Under the pieces are notes generated by a model, which worked only from the letters and a program-made list of their open reading frames with translations, was not told where the DNA came from and did no database searches. Shown here in pieces: positions 24,373-34,827 of a DNA stretch of 64,000 nucleotides. Within the stretch, counting starts at the first letter, position 1; each line of letters begins with the position of its first letter. Position numbers and translations under genes: made by a program. This DNA is from Selaginella moellendorffii (Eukaryota > Streptophyta > Lycopodiopsida > Selaginellales > Selaginellaceae): positions 3,402,880 to 3,466,879 of the forward strand of contig NW_003314261.1 in assembly GCF_000143415.4 (NCBI RefSeq). Direction: 5' to 3'.

Positions 24373-25165
24373 TGTAAGAAGAGATTACACACAATCCATG
24401 TTTAATATGCCCGATGCAGATGCAAATGTGGATGTGTGTGCACTAGATTGATGCAAATGGAAATGTGGATACTTGTGTAATGAATTGCAGTGGTGAGACT
24501 TATTTGGCACTTGATCAACTTTTTAAGAATGTTATGATATTGGCATCCAGAGAATCATTCTTGTTAAACCTTTGCCAAAAATATTGGTGCTTTGGGATTA
24601 AGGGGAAAAATATTTTAAGATATTCTTTGCCCTAGGACGAGTTGCCAAAGTGAGAATGCATATCAATTGAAGTGAAGGAATCATTAGTGAATCATTCAAT
24701 GCCTCTCCAGACGTTGCCCTCTCAGCGTAAGCTACCATTGCTGCTGGCTTGCCAATTCTAGGTTGATGAAATCTATTGTGATCTTGATAGAAGTTGGGGA
24801 TTTTCATCACAAGCTCGATCCCATCTAGAAGATGGGGATCATCATAACACCAGCAGTAGGAGGCTAACGATTGCATCTTTAGCAAGATCATCCATGGCTA
24901 TGCCTTGGCATCCAAGGTACTATGATCTCTCATGGATCCATGTTCTTTATAGATTTTCTTTTATTTTCTCTTTGGGAGCTCTATGAGGACAGCATTCTCA
25001 ACATAAATCCACTGTGCGTGGTTCAAGAATCTCAAATTGGTTAGTATATTCTCTTCAATAAAACGATTACCCCATCTATATAAATACCCTAACTACTCTT
25101 ATGTAAAAAGAAGCGAATAATAAAGGCCCCAAAACAGTTAATAAACCTGATGAATCACGCAAACT
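24373..25165. other. AT-rich intergenic sequence downstream of the CRINKLY4-like gene
   Basis: No gene seen. The 97-codon minus frame 24598-24891 has no motif. There is no protein-kinase sequence here, which matters because a canonical CRINKLY4 gene would continue into a kinase on this side. Confidence 0.6.
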
Positions 25166-26554
25166 CTAGAACAAAGCCAAAGAAAGGATCACCACCGCCA
25201 TGACCGTCGTCTTCCCGGCGAGGAATGGCACTGCCGCAGCTTTGACACTGCTCTTAGCAGCAGTCACCGCCGCGGGTTTCTTCCTGCCCGAGCCCCTCCC
25301 ATCATCGCCCATCCGACGGTAGCGCTCGCAAACCTTGGTACACCGATCGTGCTCGTGGAACCGGCAAGCCGCGCAGCTCGAGCACTCCGTGTCCCGGCTC
25401 TGGCCGCAAGCGGCCGCCTCGTAGAACCCATCGCCGCACGTAGCGCAAGGCGAGCAGATCTTACACCCGGTGGTCGCCGCGGTCTCCGTGAGATTGTCCC
25501 CAGCCACCACCACCAGAGGCGCGAGCTCAAACTGAGTGGATCGGCACGACGAGCTCTCCACGCACACCCCCTGGCTCGCGTTGAATCCCAGGTCGGGCGG
25601 CGCCGCCACTTGATTCCCCCAGCACTCCACGCCTCCGTGATCATCCCGATCCAGCCTCACGCCGCAAGTGTATCGATCCCCGGCGGTGATGAGCGAGAAG
25701 GCCACGCCCGCGGGAGCGCTCGACTGGCCGACCGAATCGTCCCCCCAGCACTGCGCCGAGTGGTTGTCGAGCCGGATGCCGCAAGTGTGGAACATCCCCG
25801 CGGAGATGGCCGAGAAGGCCACCCCCTCCGGCGGCGAGCACTGGCCGTGATCGTTGGCGCCCCAGCACAGCGCGCGGTGGTCCTTCCGGAGGATGCCACA
25901 GACGTGTGTCCGCCCCGCCGCGATGGTGTCGAAGAGGCTGCGCTGGTTGAAGCGGTTGCGCTGGGCGGAATCGTTGTGGTCGCCGGACATCTGGCCCCAG
26001 CACACGACCCGGCCCGTGTACTGCGTGAGGCCGCACGAGAAGTAGTCGCCCGCGGTGATGCTGCGCATGGGGATGGTGATCGGGGGCGAGCACTGGCCGA
26101 AATCGTTGTTGCCCCAGCAGTCCACCCGGCCCTCGTCGCCCGGGAGGATGCTCTTGTCCCGGATTGCGCAGACGTGCCAGCCGCCGCAGTTGATGGTGGA
26201 GTAGCGGACGCCCTGGAAGGCCGCGGGGACGATGCTGCCCGGGGTCTGGCCCCAACACACGGGGTTGTGGCCGTCGAGCGTGAGGCCGCAAGCGAAGTAG
26301 GCGCCGCCGGTGAGCGACCAGAGCGAGATGTTGGCGGGCGGGATGGAGGCGTTGTTGATCGCGAATGTGCCCCAGCAGCGTGGATTGCCGGAGCTCGCGT
26401 CGATGCCACAGACGGAGAAGCTCTTGACCGGGGAGGAGCCGGATCCCCACAGCGCCGCCATGGTGCTCATGTAGCCGAATGCATGCGCCGCGGAGACGAT
26501 CGAGAGAAAGATCGCGATCAGGCGCAGGAGGCGGTTGCTGCCGTCGAGATCCAT
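25166..26554 (-). CDS. CRINKLY4-type ectodomain protein without kinase
   Basis: Intronless 462-residue protein related to the extracellular part of CRINKLY4/ACR4 receptor kinases, which act in epidermal and meristem signalling. A signal peptide (residues 1-25, ending SAAHA) is followed by about seven crinkly repeats to residue 330, each with a central C-W-G core (RCWGTF, VCWGQT, DCWGNN, VCWGQM, LCWGAN, QCWGDD, ECWGNQ) folding like RCC1 blades. A TNFR-like Cys-rich region follows at about 335-405 (CKICSPCATCGDGFYE). A typical family member then has a membrane helix and kinase. Here the chain ends after a basic linker with the hydrophobic tail TTVMAVVILSLALF, which looks like a GPI-attachment signal or a terminal anchor. 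GC content is far higher than in the adjacent island. Confidence 0.88.
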   Translation of the reverse strand: MDLDGSNRLLRLIAIFLSIVSAAHAFGYMSTMAALWGSGSSPVKSFSVCGIDASSGNPRCWGTFAINNASIPPANISLWSLTGGAYFACGLTLDGHNPVCWGQTPGSIVPAAFQGVRYSTINCGGWHVCAIRDKSILPGDEGRVDCWGNNDFGQCSPPITIPMRSITAGDYFSCGLTQYTGRVVCWGQMSGDHNDSAQRNRFNQRSLFDTIAAGRTHVCGILRKDHRALCWGANDHGQCSPPEGVAFSAISAGMFHTCGIRLDNHSAQCWGDDSVGQSSAPAGVAFSLITAGDRYTCGVRLDRDDHGGVECWGNQVAAPPDLGFNASQGVCVESSSCRSTQFELAPLVVVAGDNLTETAATTGCKICSPCATCGDGFYEAAACGQSRDTECSSCAACRFHEHDRCTKVCERYRRMGDDGRGSGRKKPAAVTAAKSSVKAAAVPFLAGKTTVMAVVILSLALF

Positions 26555-27063
26555 CGCGAGGCACCCTGGGAATGGCGAGAGCGGGATCGAATGGTCAAAA
26601 TCCGCAAGAAATCCATCAAGATCGAGGCGATTCTAGAGCGGGAGCGATCAAGATCCAGCGAAGACGCAAGAAAGATTCACGCGAAGCATGGAATCGGCAA
26701 AGCAGAGCAACGATCGAGTGCCGATGCGATCAAATCGTAGAAAGATCCAGAGGAGAGGCAAGAAAGATTCAATCGAGCAAGGACGCGATCAAGATCCCGA
26801 AAAGAGGCAAGAGGAATCCATAATATCACAGGCAGAGCACCGGAGAAGCAGCGATCGACAGGAAAGAACACGCATTGGCTTACCTCGAGCTCCCAGCGAT
26901 CGCGAACGAAAGCTATCGACGTTCCTGGGGCAAAATATTCGGAGAGAATCAATTTATACCACGGCCACTTTACACGTGGCACTCACGCTCCACGTAAGCA
27001 TTAGGGCAGACTCGAATATCCGGTTAACGTTGACGAATATCCGTTCTAGGCCTGGGGTTGAAA
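26555..27063. promoter_or_regulatory. Divergent intergenic region, CRINKLY4-like / glutaredoxin
   Basis: About 509 bp between two divergent start codons. The left half is purine-rich (many AAGA and GATC words) and open in several frames, but without motifs. I infer that it carries the 5' UTRs and promoters of both genes; no discrete element can be named. Confidence 0.4.
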
Positions 27064-27644
<581 letters not shown>

Positions 27645-27682
27645 CGAAGCATTAACTTTTTCTCACTAATGAAAAAACTATT

Positions 27683-27732
27683 GCGGTGAGCGTGTATTCA
27701 GCACGCGACCTTCCCAGCTGAGCTATCCCCGC
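27683..27732 (-). pseudogene. tRNA-Phe pseudogene, copy 1 (anticodon arm lost)
   Basis: 50-bp tRNA-like unit read on the minus strand. It starts GCGGGGATAGCTCAGCTGGG, so the acceptor 5' strand and an intact A box are present, and ends CACGCTCACCGCA. The anticodon arm is deleted and the T loop is altered (TGAATA in place of TTCGATC). A run of T lies just past its 3' end, a possible Pol III terminator. Not a functional tRNA. Confidence 0.8.
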
Positions 27733-27794
27733 TTAAGCTTGTAATCAAGTTCTTAGCGCCAAAATTTAGTCGAGTTTTCTTCGAAGGCACTCTT

Positions 27795-27864
27795 GCGATG
27801 AGCGTGGATCGAACACGCGACCTTCAGATCTTCAGTGACGCTCTGCGAGCTGATCTATCCCCGC
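27795..27864 (-). pseudogene. tRNA-Phe pseudogene, copy 2 (nearly full length)
   Basis: 70-bp unit, the most complete of the four. It keeps the acceptor, a D arm (AGATCAGCTCGCAGAGC), the anticodon loop CTGAAGA with the GAA anticodon, and the T arm GCGTGTTCGATCCACGC. The 5' side of the anticodon stem is short by two bases relative to plant tRNA-Phe, the A box is changed (TAGATCAG), and one acceptor pair is broken (CATCGC end). Confidence 0.85.
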
Positions 27865-27926
27865 TTTAAGCTTGTAATCAAGTTCTTAGCGCCAAAATTT
27901 AGTCGAGTTTTCTCGAAGCCACTCTT

Positions 27927-27987
27927 GCGGTGAGCGTGGATCGAACACGCGACCTTCAGATCTTCAGTCGAGCTGATCTATCCCCGC
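27927..27987 (-). pseudogene. tRNA-Phe pseudogene, copy 3 (D arm shortened)
   Basis: 61-bp unit with perfect acceptor ends (GCGGGGA, TCACCGC), the CTGAAGA anticodon loop and an intact T arm and B box, but with the right half of the D arm and the base of the anticodon stem deleted. Same changed A box as copy 2. Confidence 0.85.
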
Positions 27988-28051
27988 TTTAAGCTTGTAA
28001 TCAAGTTCTTAGCGCCAAAATTTTAGTCGAGTTTTCCTCGAAGGCACTCTT

Positions 28052-28111
28052 GCGGTGAGCGTGGATCGAACACGCGACCTTCAGATGCTCTCCGAGCTGA
28101 TCTATCCCCGC
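28052..28111 (-). pseudogene. tRNA-Phe pseudogene, copy 4 (anticodon loop lost)
   Basis: 60-bp unit with intact acceptor and T arm; the D arm is followed directly by GCATCTGAAGG, so the 5' anticodon stem and loop are gone. The spacer between copies (AGCTTGTAATCAAGTTCTTA and on to TTTAGTCGAG) is conserved, so the whole unit of about 112-132 bp was duplicated in tandem. Confidence 0.85.
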
Positions 28112-28135
28112 TTAAGCCGCTTAATGTAGTTCTTA

Positions 28136-29862
28136 TTAACGCCAAGATTTAGTCGAGTTTTTCTTCCAAGCCAGCGCTAGCACAGACTTCCACAGCCGCT
28201 TGGTCTTTCGCCCTTTAGATTTCTCCAGCTTAAGAACTTTGCTTTCACTGTCCGAGATATCACTTTTGCTGGGAAAGCTTGATCTTTCGTTGGAGCCACT
28301 GCTGCTGCTGCTACTATTGGCCCTGGCTCCCTTGTACATGATCCGGCAGCAAATGTGTGACACCAGGAAGAGACGAAGAACAGCTCGGGCTTCTTCCGGA
28401 TCTTCCACCAGTGGCTGCTGCTCCGGAGCTAGAGCCGGGACGACAAAGTCGAGCAGCATGGAGCCGACTTGTTCTGCCGTGTTGCCGTGCTCGTCCATGA
28501 GCGTCACCGCGAAAGTCATGAGCATGTCCCAGAAGCTAGCAGCATCGTTGTCCTGGAACGCTTCTAGTCTCTCCACAGTATCTGTGTTCTTGAGTAAGAC
28601 CACGAGGAATCCAGCCGGGAGTAGCCTCTCGGGAGGATAAGCTCTCACGAGCTCGCGAATGGCGGCACAGCACAGCCCCGCCCTGGAGTGATCGGACGAG
28701 CTCAGCATCTTGAAGAGCCGCTTCTGGCTCTCCCGTGCCGCGGCGATGAGCGTGTAGGCCGAGCTCTGAGCGGTAGTCGTCCAGCTTCCGTCGAGAAGGA
28801 GCTCGTCCTCCCAGAAGTTGATCGTGTTGATGAGCGTGCACAGCATGGAGAGCTTCTCCATGGATGTGCCGAGAGCTAGGAGCTCCTCGCTGGGAGGCTG
28901 GAAGTCGAGAGCAGCATCGTTGTTGTGCTTGGAATGGTGACGATCATCTTCGACGTGCTCGACCTCGATTTGGTTTTCTCCTGTTCTCGGAGTTTCATGC
29001 TGGAGAAGCTCATCCGTTACGAGAGCGTTGAGGGCATCCGAGTCCGTCTCCGAGGGGCTTGTAGAAGAGGATGCCCGATCGCTCGAACTTCGTTTGTGAT
29101 CTTCATCTTTCTTAGAGTCTTCTTCTAAAGCAGCAAGCCCGGCTTGTGGAGGATCCTCCTCCTCAGAGAAGAGTGAATCTACTCACGAAAGAAACACCAT
29201 GATCAGTTGACCAGAAGAACAAAAACCAAGAACAAATACCATTTTCTTCTGTTTTAGTGTTCGTTGTTGTCTGATCTTAACTGATAGTAGCATTCGATTT
29301 TTCCAGCCCTCGCACGAAATCGCTTCTACCAACTGGTCTAGATGGAAGCCGGGGTGTGAAAGAAGTAGCCGACGCTTTGCATTTAGCCAAAGAAAATGTG
29401 CTGGTCTCGCTGGTATCAAGGCTAGCTTTAGTCGACCAAATGTACCGAATGAAAAAGAAGTAAGAACATACCTGTGAGACGAGGCAGTGTCCGATACCAA
29501 ACGACCACCATCCACATTTCCATTTCCACCCTGCGCAGCAACCTATAATCCAATAATGATCGAAGAAAACAAGCTCACCTGGAAGAGATTCATTCCATTC
29601 GCGATTCTGAGTAGCAAATTCGAGCTCATCTCTTGCAGAGCCTTGACGCTGCTCTGATCGTCCTTGAGCTGCAAGCACAATCTCCCAAAGTAGCCTCCAG
29701 CGTCCGCGGTTTGCTGATTGAGCAGCTTCCTTGTGCTCTCAAAGAGCTCCCGGGATTGCCTCCTGTGACAAGAGAATTCTCAATCGATTCTATGCCGCTG
29801 GAGCGCAGTACTCACAGATTGGCCAGTCGCTGCTGGAAGAAGCGATCGTCCTCCTCCGCCAT
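28136..29862 (-). CDS. Uncharacterised plant protein with coiled-coil N-terminus
   Basis: Five exons on the minus strand: start 29862 (MAEEDDRFFQQRLANL), exon 1 29816-29862, exon 2 29579-29762, exons 3-4 near 29551-29473 and 29420-29286, and a long last exon from about 29177 to the stop at 28136. The N-terminal 75 residues are charged and helical (RQSRELFESTRKLLNQQ), probably coiled coil. A Ser/Glu/Asp-rich middle follows. The C-terminal 200 residues form an all-helical, Leu-rich region (IAAARESQKRLFKMLSS, IRELVRAYPPERLLPAG) ending in a Ser run and a basic tail. I do not recognise the family. It shares a 51-bp start-to-start region with XPG. Confidence 0.7.
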
Positions 29863-29913
29863 TCTCCCCTCTTGTTGGATGCGAGGAGCCCTAAATAAAC
29901 CTAGAGTTTCTTC
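29863..29913. promoter_or_regulatory. Compressed bidirectional start region
   Basis: Only 51 bp separate the divergent start codons of the uncharacterised gene (29862, minus) and XPG (29914, plus). It contains CCCTAAATAAACCTAGAG, with telo-box-like CCCTAAA. Each gene's promoter must overlap the other's transcribed region, so coordinated or mutually exclusive transcription is likely. Confidence 0.6.
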
Positions 29914-32900
29914 ATGGGAGTTCATGGATTATGGGAGCTCTTGGCGCCAGTGGGGCGGCGCGTGTCGGTGGAGCTCCTCGGCAACAAGAAGCTGGCGATC
30001 GGTGAGCTTGTGATTCGCGAGCTTGGGATTTCTCTCCAGCTGTTACAAGTCTTCATCTCTTTGTTTCTAGATGCCAGCATTTGGATCATCCAGTTTCTCA
30101 AGGCTATGCGCGATGATCGTGGAGAAGTGATGCGCAATGCGCACCTCCTGGGATTCTTTCGCCGGATTTGCAAGCTCTTGTTCCTCCGCGTCAAGCCTGT
30201 GTTTGTCTTCGATGGTGGCACGCCATTCTTGAAGAGGAGGACTGTGATTGCGAGGAGAAGGCAGCGAGAGCAAGCACAGTCGAAAATCCGCAAGACGGCT
30301 GAGAAGCTACTGCTGAATCACGTACGTGTGTGAGTTTCATTCTCAGCGTCTCTGACTCTCTTGTTTCATTTTTTCTTGTCGCAGCTAAAAGCAAAGAAGC
30401 TCGAGGAACTCGTTCGTGAGGAGCAACCAAATGCTCCAGACCAAGCACGAGCAAATGGAGAAATTCCTTCGAGCTCTTCTCAAGCCAAAACTTCTTCTGA
30501 CCAAGAAAATGCCGACGCATTGTAAGTTTCCAGTGATTGATGTTCTTGTTTTCTATCGTGGTTTTCATTTTTGTTTCATCTCAGGTTGACAGCTTCTTTA
30601 GCAAAAGAGTGGGAGGAAGATGGTGCCATAGACTTGGATTCTGGCTCCGAGGAACAACAACAAATACTCGTAAATCCAACGGCCCTTTAGATCTGTGAGT
30701 TTGCTGATCATCATAGTCAGTGTCTATCAGTTCATGTTGATATTTCCATAGCTGTTGTGTTTGTCTTGCCTTGATCGTCGCTGGCTTCCTTCTTGCTTGG
30801 GTTTGGAAATTCGTTCTGATCTCGTTATTCTTGTTTTCGGCAGCCTGTGGTTAACGGAAAAGTTGATCCCGAAGTTCTTGCGTCGTTACCGCCATCCATG
30901 CAACTTCAACTCTTTGACGAGGTTCGGATCTATACTGTTGCGTGTACGCTCGTTAATCTTACCTTCGCAGATGAGGGAGCAACTTGTTGCAGAAAATCGA
31001 CAGAAGTTTGAGAAAGTTGCCAAGGTGTGTAAGATTTGACATTCTGTAGTGTGCTAACGATATTTTTTTTCAGGCACCTTCTTCGTTTTCAAAACTTCAG
31101 ATTGAGGCTTACTTAAAAACAGTAGCCTTTCGCCGGGATATCAATCTCGTGCAAAAAGCGGCTGCGAACATAAGTAAAGATGGTGTTCCGAGCGTTCGAA
31201 TTGCTTCAGAAGCCAATCGCGAGTATATTTTCTCGACGGAAGCTGGAAAGAAAAAGTATGGCATGTTTTATTCTCATTTTCCTAATAGCCCTTTGCCTTT
31301 TGTGGCAGGAGCCAAGATGGGGTGCAAAATGTCGAAGAGACTACTGTGAAGCAGATGTCTAAGGACATAGAAGAAATGGGAGCAGCAGATAGGAGCACTG
31401 TTCAGACATATCTCGATAGTAAAGGGAGAAAACGAGTTAGCAGGATCAGGGGAATGGGTGTTCGGATGACTCGTGATTTACAGTGGAACTTATATCTTAT
31501 GAAAGACAAGGCATCTCAAAGTAAAGAAGACGAAGTGATAGAACTTCCAGCAGACGACGAGAGCTACGCATTTGAAAAACTGGTTTCTGAAGATCAAATA
31601 GCTGTTGAAGGAGATGGTGACGAAACCAATGTTTCAGCTGGGCAGACTAGTAGTACAGGAATGAGGGTCTCGTTCGTCGATGATGGCAGCCTCCAGCCCG
31701 ACGAGCTTTTTGCAAGGTTGGTTTCGGAAAGCCAGCCGGATGAAATTGAATGGGAGGAAGATTACGGAAGTGATGCACGAATATCTTCCGCCAGAGAAGC
31801 TCAAGATGAAGCAGGATCTGGCAGTCTTTCTCGTTTTCAAAGAAATGACGTGATTACTGAGACAGGGGCTCAGAACTTCCAGGTTTCGTTTGTGGACGAT
31901 GGTAACCTTGAGGTTGACGAGACGTTTCAAACTTTGGCTCGTGGTCAGGAGGACGAAGAGATCGACTGGGAAGACGACGGTCACGAGGTGGTGTCAGTCT
32001 GTGAACCTGATGCTCGGAAACAGTCTAAGATGATCGGTATTGGAGATTCTGCTTTGAAAACTACCGGTGTCATGGAATTAAACGGGAACAAACAAGCTGA
32101 AATTCAAGCAGGTTCTACTGTTCTCAATCAAGGTGAAAGATACGAGCGTACGAAAGACATGCAGGCTGATAGTCACCCTCCTCAAGCTGATAAAGTCCTG
32201 CCTGACGCTGAAGAAGTTGAATGGGAGGAAGATGATAATGTCGCACAAAATATTTCCGAGAACACTTCGCTAGTGGACGTTGGCGAGCCAGACGCCACGA
32301 AAAGTGAAGAAAACCATCCGCTGGTTTCAAAACCGGACGATGACAAAGGCACTGGAGGGGAAGAAGTTGCACGGAACGTTTCTCCTGGTAAATTGATTGA
32401 GCAAAAACCGGACAACAAGGACTCATGCAACATTGAGCATGGAAAGCTTACTGGAGTATCCGACGAACAAGCTCAGATTGAAGAAGCAATTCGTCGAAGC
32501 CTAGTGGACTTTGGACTTCAGAAAGCTTTTAAGCCTCTTACCATACAAGAGCCAGACTCTGTGAAGCATGGCGCAGTTCAGGACAAAGAAGAATCTGAGC
32601 GCTCACGTAAAGGAAAGGCAGTTCTCGACAACACAATTGAAAAAAAAGCTAATGAGTTGGAAAACACTGAAGTAGTCCTTGATTTGGATCAAAGCAGGAA
32701 GGCAACGATGATAACAGAGGATGAAGAACGGTTTCTCGATGCTGAGGACAGAGCAGCTCGGCACGCACGGATCAACGAGGAAAGGGAAAACTTGCTACAA
32801 GAAGAAGCGGAGCTTCGAGCAGAGAAAAAGAGAAACGAACGTAATGCGGAGACGGTTACAAATGAAATGTTTGCCGAGTGCCAGGTAGCTTGTTTCATAT

Positions 32901-34765
32901 GGGAGCTAACTCTTATTCTTATTACGTAGGAACTACTTCAACTGTTTGGGATCCCGTATGTGGTAGCACCCATGGAAGCTGAAGCACAATGTGCCTTCAT
33001 GGATGCAGAAGATCTCGTCGATGGTGTGATTACGGATGATTCGGACGTGTTTCTTTTTGGAGGCCGCAGTGTCTACAAAAACATATTCGATGGCCACAAA
33101 TACGTCGAAACTTACTACATGAAGGTAAGCTGTCCATTTACTAATTTTTGTGACTCGTTTACTTTTATAGGATGCAGAGTCTGATCTCGGTTTGAATCGA
33201 GATAAGCTGATACGGATGGCCATGCTACTTGGCAGTGATTATACCGAAGGAATAAGGTAATATCAATCCGTCAAGTAGTTTTTCTCTCGCGTCAACATTG
33301 CTGTGTTTCAGTGGTATAGGAATTGTGAATGCCATCGAGGTTGTGAATGCCTTTCCTGAAGAGGATGGGCTGCAAAAGCTTAGAGACTGGATAGAGTCTC
33401 CGGACCTTATGCTCCTTGACAAGGCCCAGGGTGTATCTCGAAAATCGACCAAGAAATCGCAAGATAATCTCGATGGGAGTGATGACGCTGGCGTGGAGCT
33501 TGACAAGAGAAAAGAAATATTTATGCACAAACACGTAAGTTTTCTTGCTTTCTTTCGTAAGCAGCATTTCGGTCTTGTTCGTTTAGCGTGCAGTAAGCAA
33601 GAACTGGACGATCCCTTCTTCTTTTCCCAGCAAAGCTGTAGTTGAGGCGTATGAATGTCCTCAAGTAGACAAGTCGAAGGAAACCTTTTCGTGGGGTCGG
33701 CCTGATCTCGACTTACTTCGGAAGTAAGATATCACGCAATGTTACAACTGGCTTAATGTTTTTAACGTGACACAGGTTTTGCTTTGAAAAATTCGGATGG
33801 ACAAAGGAAAAAGCCGATGAACTTCTAGTTCCAGTTCTGAAAGAGTACGATCGTCGTGAGGTAAGATCGTACCTATACTTGGCTTGTGATTGCAATATCT
33901 TTGATTGCAGACGCAACTACGAATCGATGCGTTCTACAGCTTCAACCAGCGATTCGCGAAGATCCGAAGCAGCAGGATTCAGAAAGCCGTCTCTGGGATA
34001 ACGGGGCAAACACTGCCGGAGATGATTTATGGTGCCATTCCAGCCACGAAGAAGACAAGGAGGATAAAACCATCGGACGAAAACTCTGCTCCGAAGCCAA
34101 GGAAGAGAAAAGCGACAGCTGCTGGGAAAAAAACTGAAGCAGCTCAAAGGACGCCGCGAAAACGTCAAGCAAGAGCCAAAGGTGGAGCCGCAAAGGATAC
34201 AGAGGCGCAGGTTCCGGAAATCACAACACCCGCAGAACGATCACTGGACGAAACACCTGAAGATGGCGGCGCACGAGAGTTTGTTTCAACGGCGGAAGGA
34301 TCTCAGTCGGAAGACCGAGAGTTCGTTCCAATGGAGGAGGACATTGCAGCTTTCGAGGCAGCAGAAAAACCGTCGGGAGGAGGAGGATTTATTTTGGAAG
34401 ATCCAGAGGCTCGAGAGTTTGCTGCTCCGAGAGCACACGCATCAAGTGGAGGAGGATTTATTCTAGAGGACTCGGAAGATCTTCGTGGTCCTACAGAGGA
34501 GGACCTCGAAGCTTACGAAGCAGAAGAAATGGGCGAGATGGAAAGAGGTGGAGGATTCATTGCGGAAGATCATCCTGGAGATGGAGAAGTTCGTCGCCAA
34601 GAGGAAAATCTGGAAGAGTTTTCCCTGGATCGTCCCGAAGCTCCGGAAGAAGAAGATCGTCGCGAGAAACAATGGAGAGACGAAAGAGATGGTGACGAAG
34701 AAAGGCGCGATCCGAGCTTGCTGGCCATTCCAAACTTTCGAAGAAAACGCAAAAGCAACGATTAG
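29914..34765 (+). CDS. UVH3: XPG/UVH3-type structure-specific endonuclease (nucleotide excision repair)
   Basis: Homologue of XPG (ERCC5, yeast Rad2), which makes the 3' incision in nucleotide excision repair. Fourteen exons, with introns mostly 45-75 bp. The N-nuclease domain starts [17 protein letters not shown] and has the catalytic VFVFDGG region. The I-nuclease domain contains EAEAQC and [11 protein letters not shown] (exon 9), followed by the helix-hairpin-helix exon (GSDYTEGI). The long exon 8 (31309-32884) encodes the acidic spacer with repeats of VSFVDDG and [16 protein letters not shown] type and a UIM-like [14 protein letters not shown]. After the nuclease core the last exon opens [11 protein letters not shown], a PIP-box-like PCNA motif, then three GGGFI-ED repeats, and ends with the basic FRRKRKSND, a likely nuclear localisation signal. 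Confidence 0.95.
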
Positions 34766-34827
34766 TTTTGCTTTAATGTGGCCATTTAATTAAGGGTTTA
34801 GGGCTCTCGCCCTAGAGCAGAGGAGTT

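Noticed and set aside
5640-25150. AT-rich island as an organelle DNA insertion
   Set aside because: No plastid or mitochondrial genes, rRNAs or tRNAs are visible, and the identifiable content is nuclear LTR retroelement sequence.
25349-26740. 463-codon plus-strand open frame (and 307- and 250-codon minus frames) over the CRINKLY4-like gene
   Set aside because: GC-rich shadow frames of the real minus-strand gene: Ala/Arg/Gly or Arg/Pro skewed, no domain, no splice logic.
27660-28115. Regularly spaced repeats resembling a CRISPR array
   Set aside because: Repeat units are tRNA-Phe derived, spacers are conserved rather than unique, and the context is a plant nuclear genome.
33886-34793. Plus and minus alternative frames across the last XPG exon
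   Set aside because: Overlap the XPG C-terminus, which is supported by splicing, the PIP-box-like motif and regular repeats.
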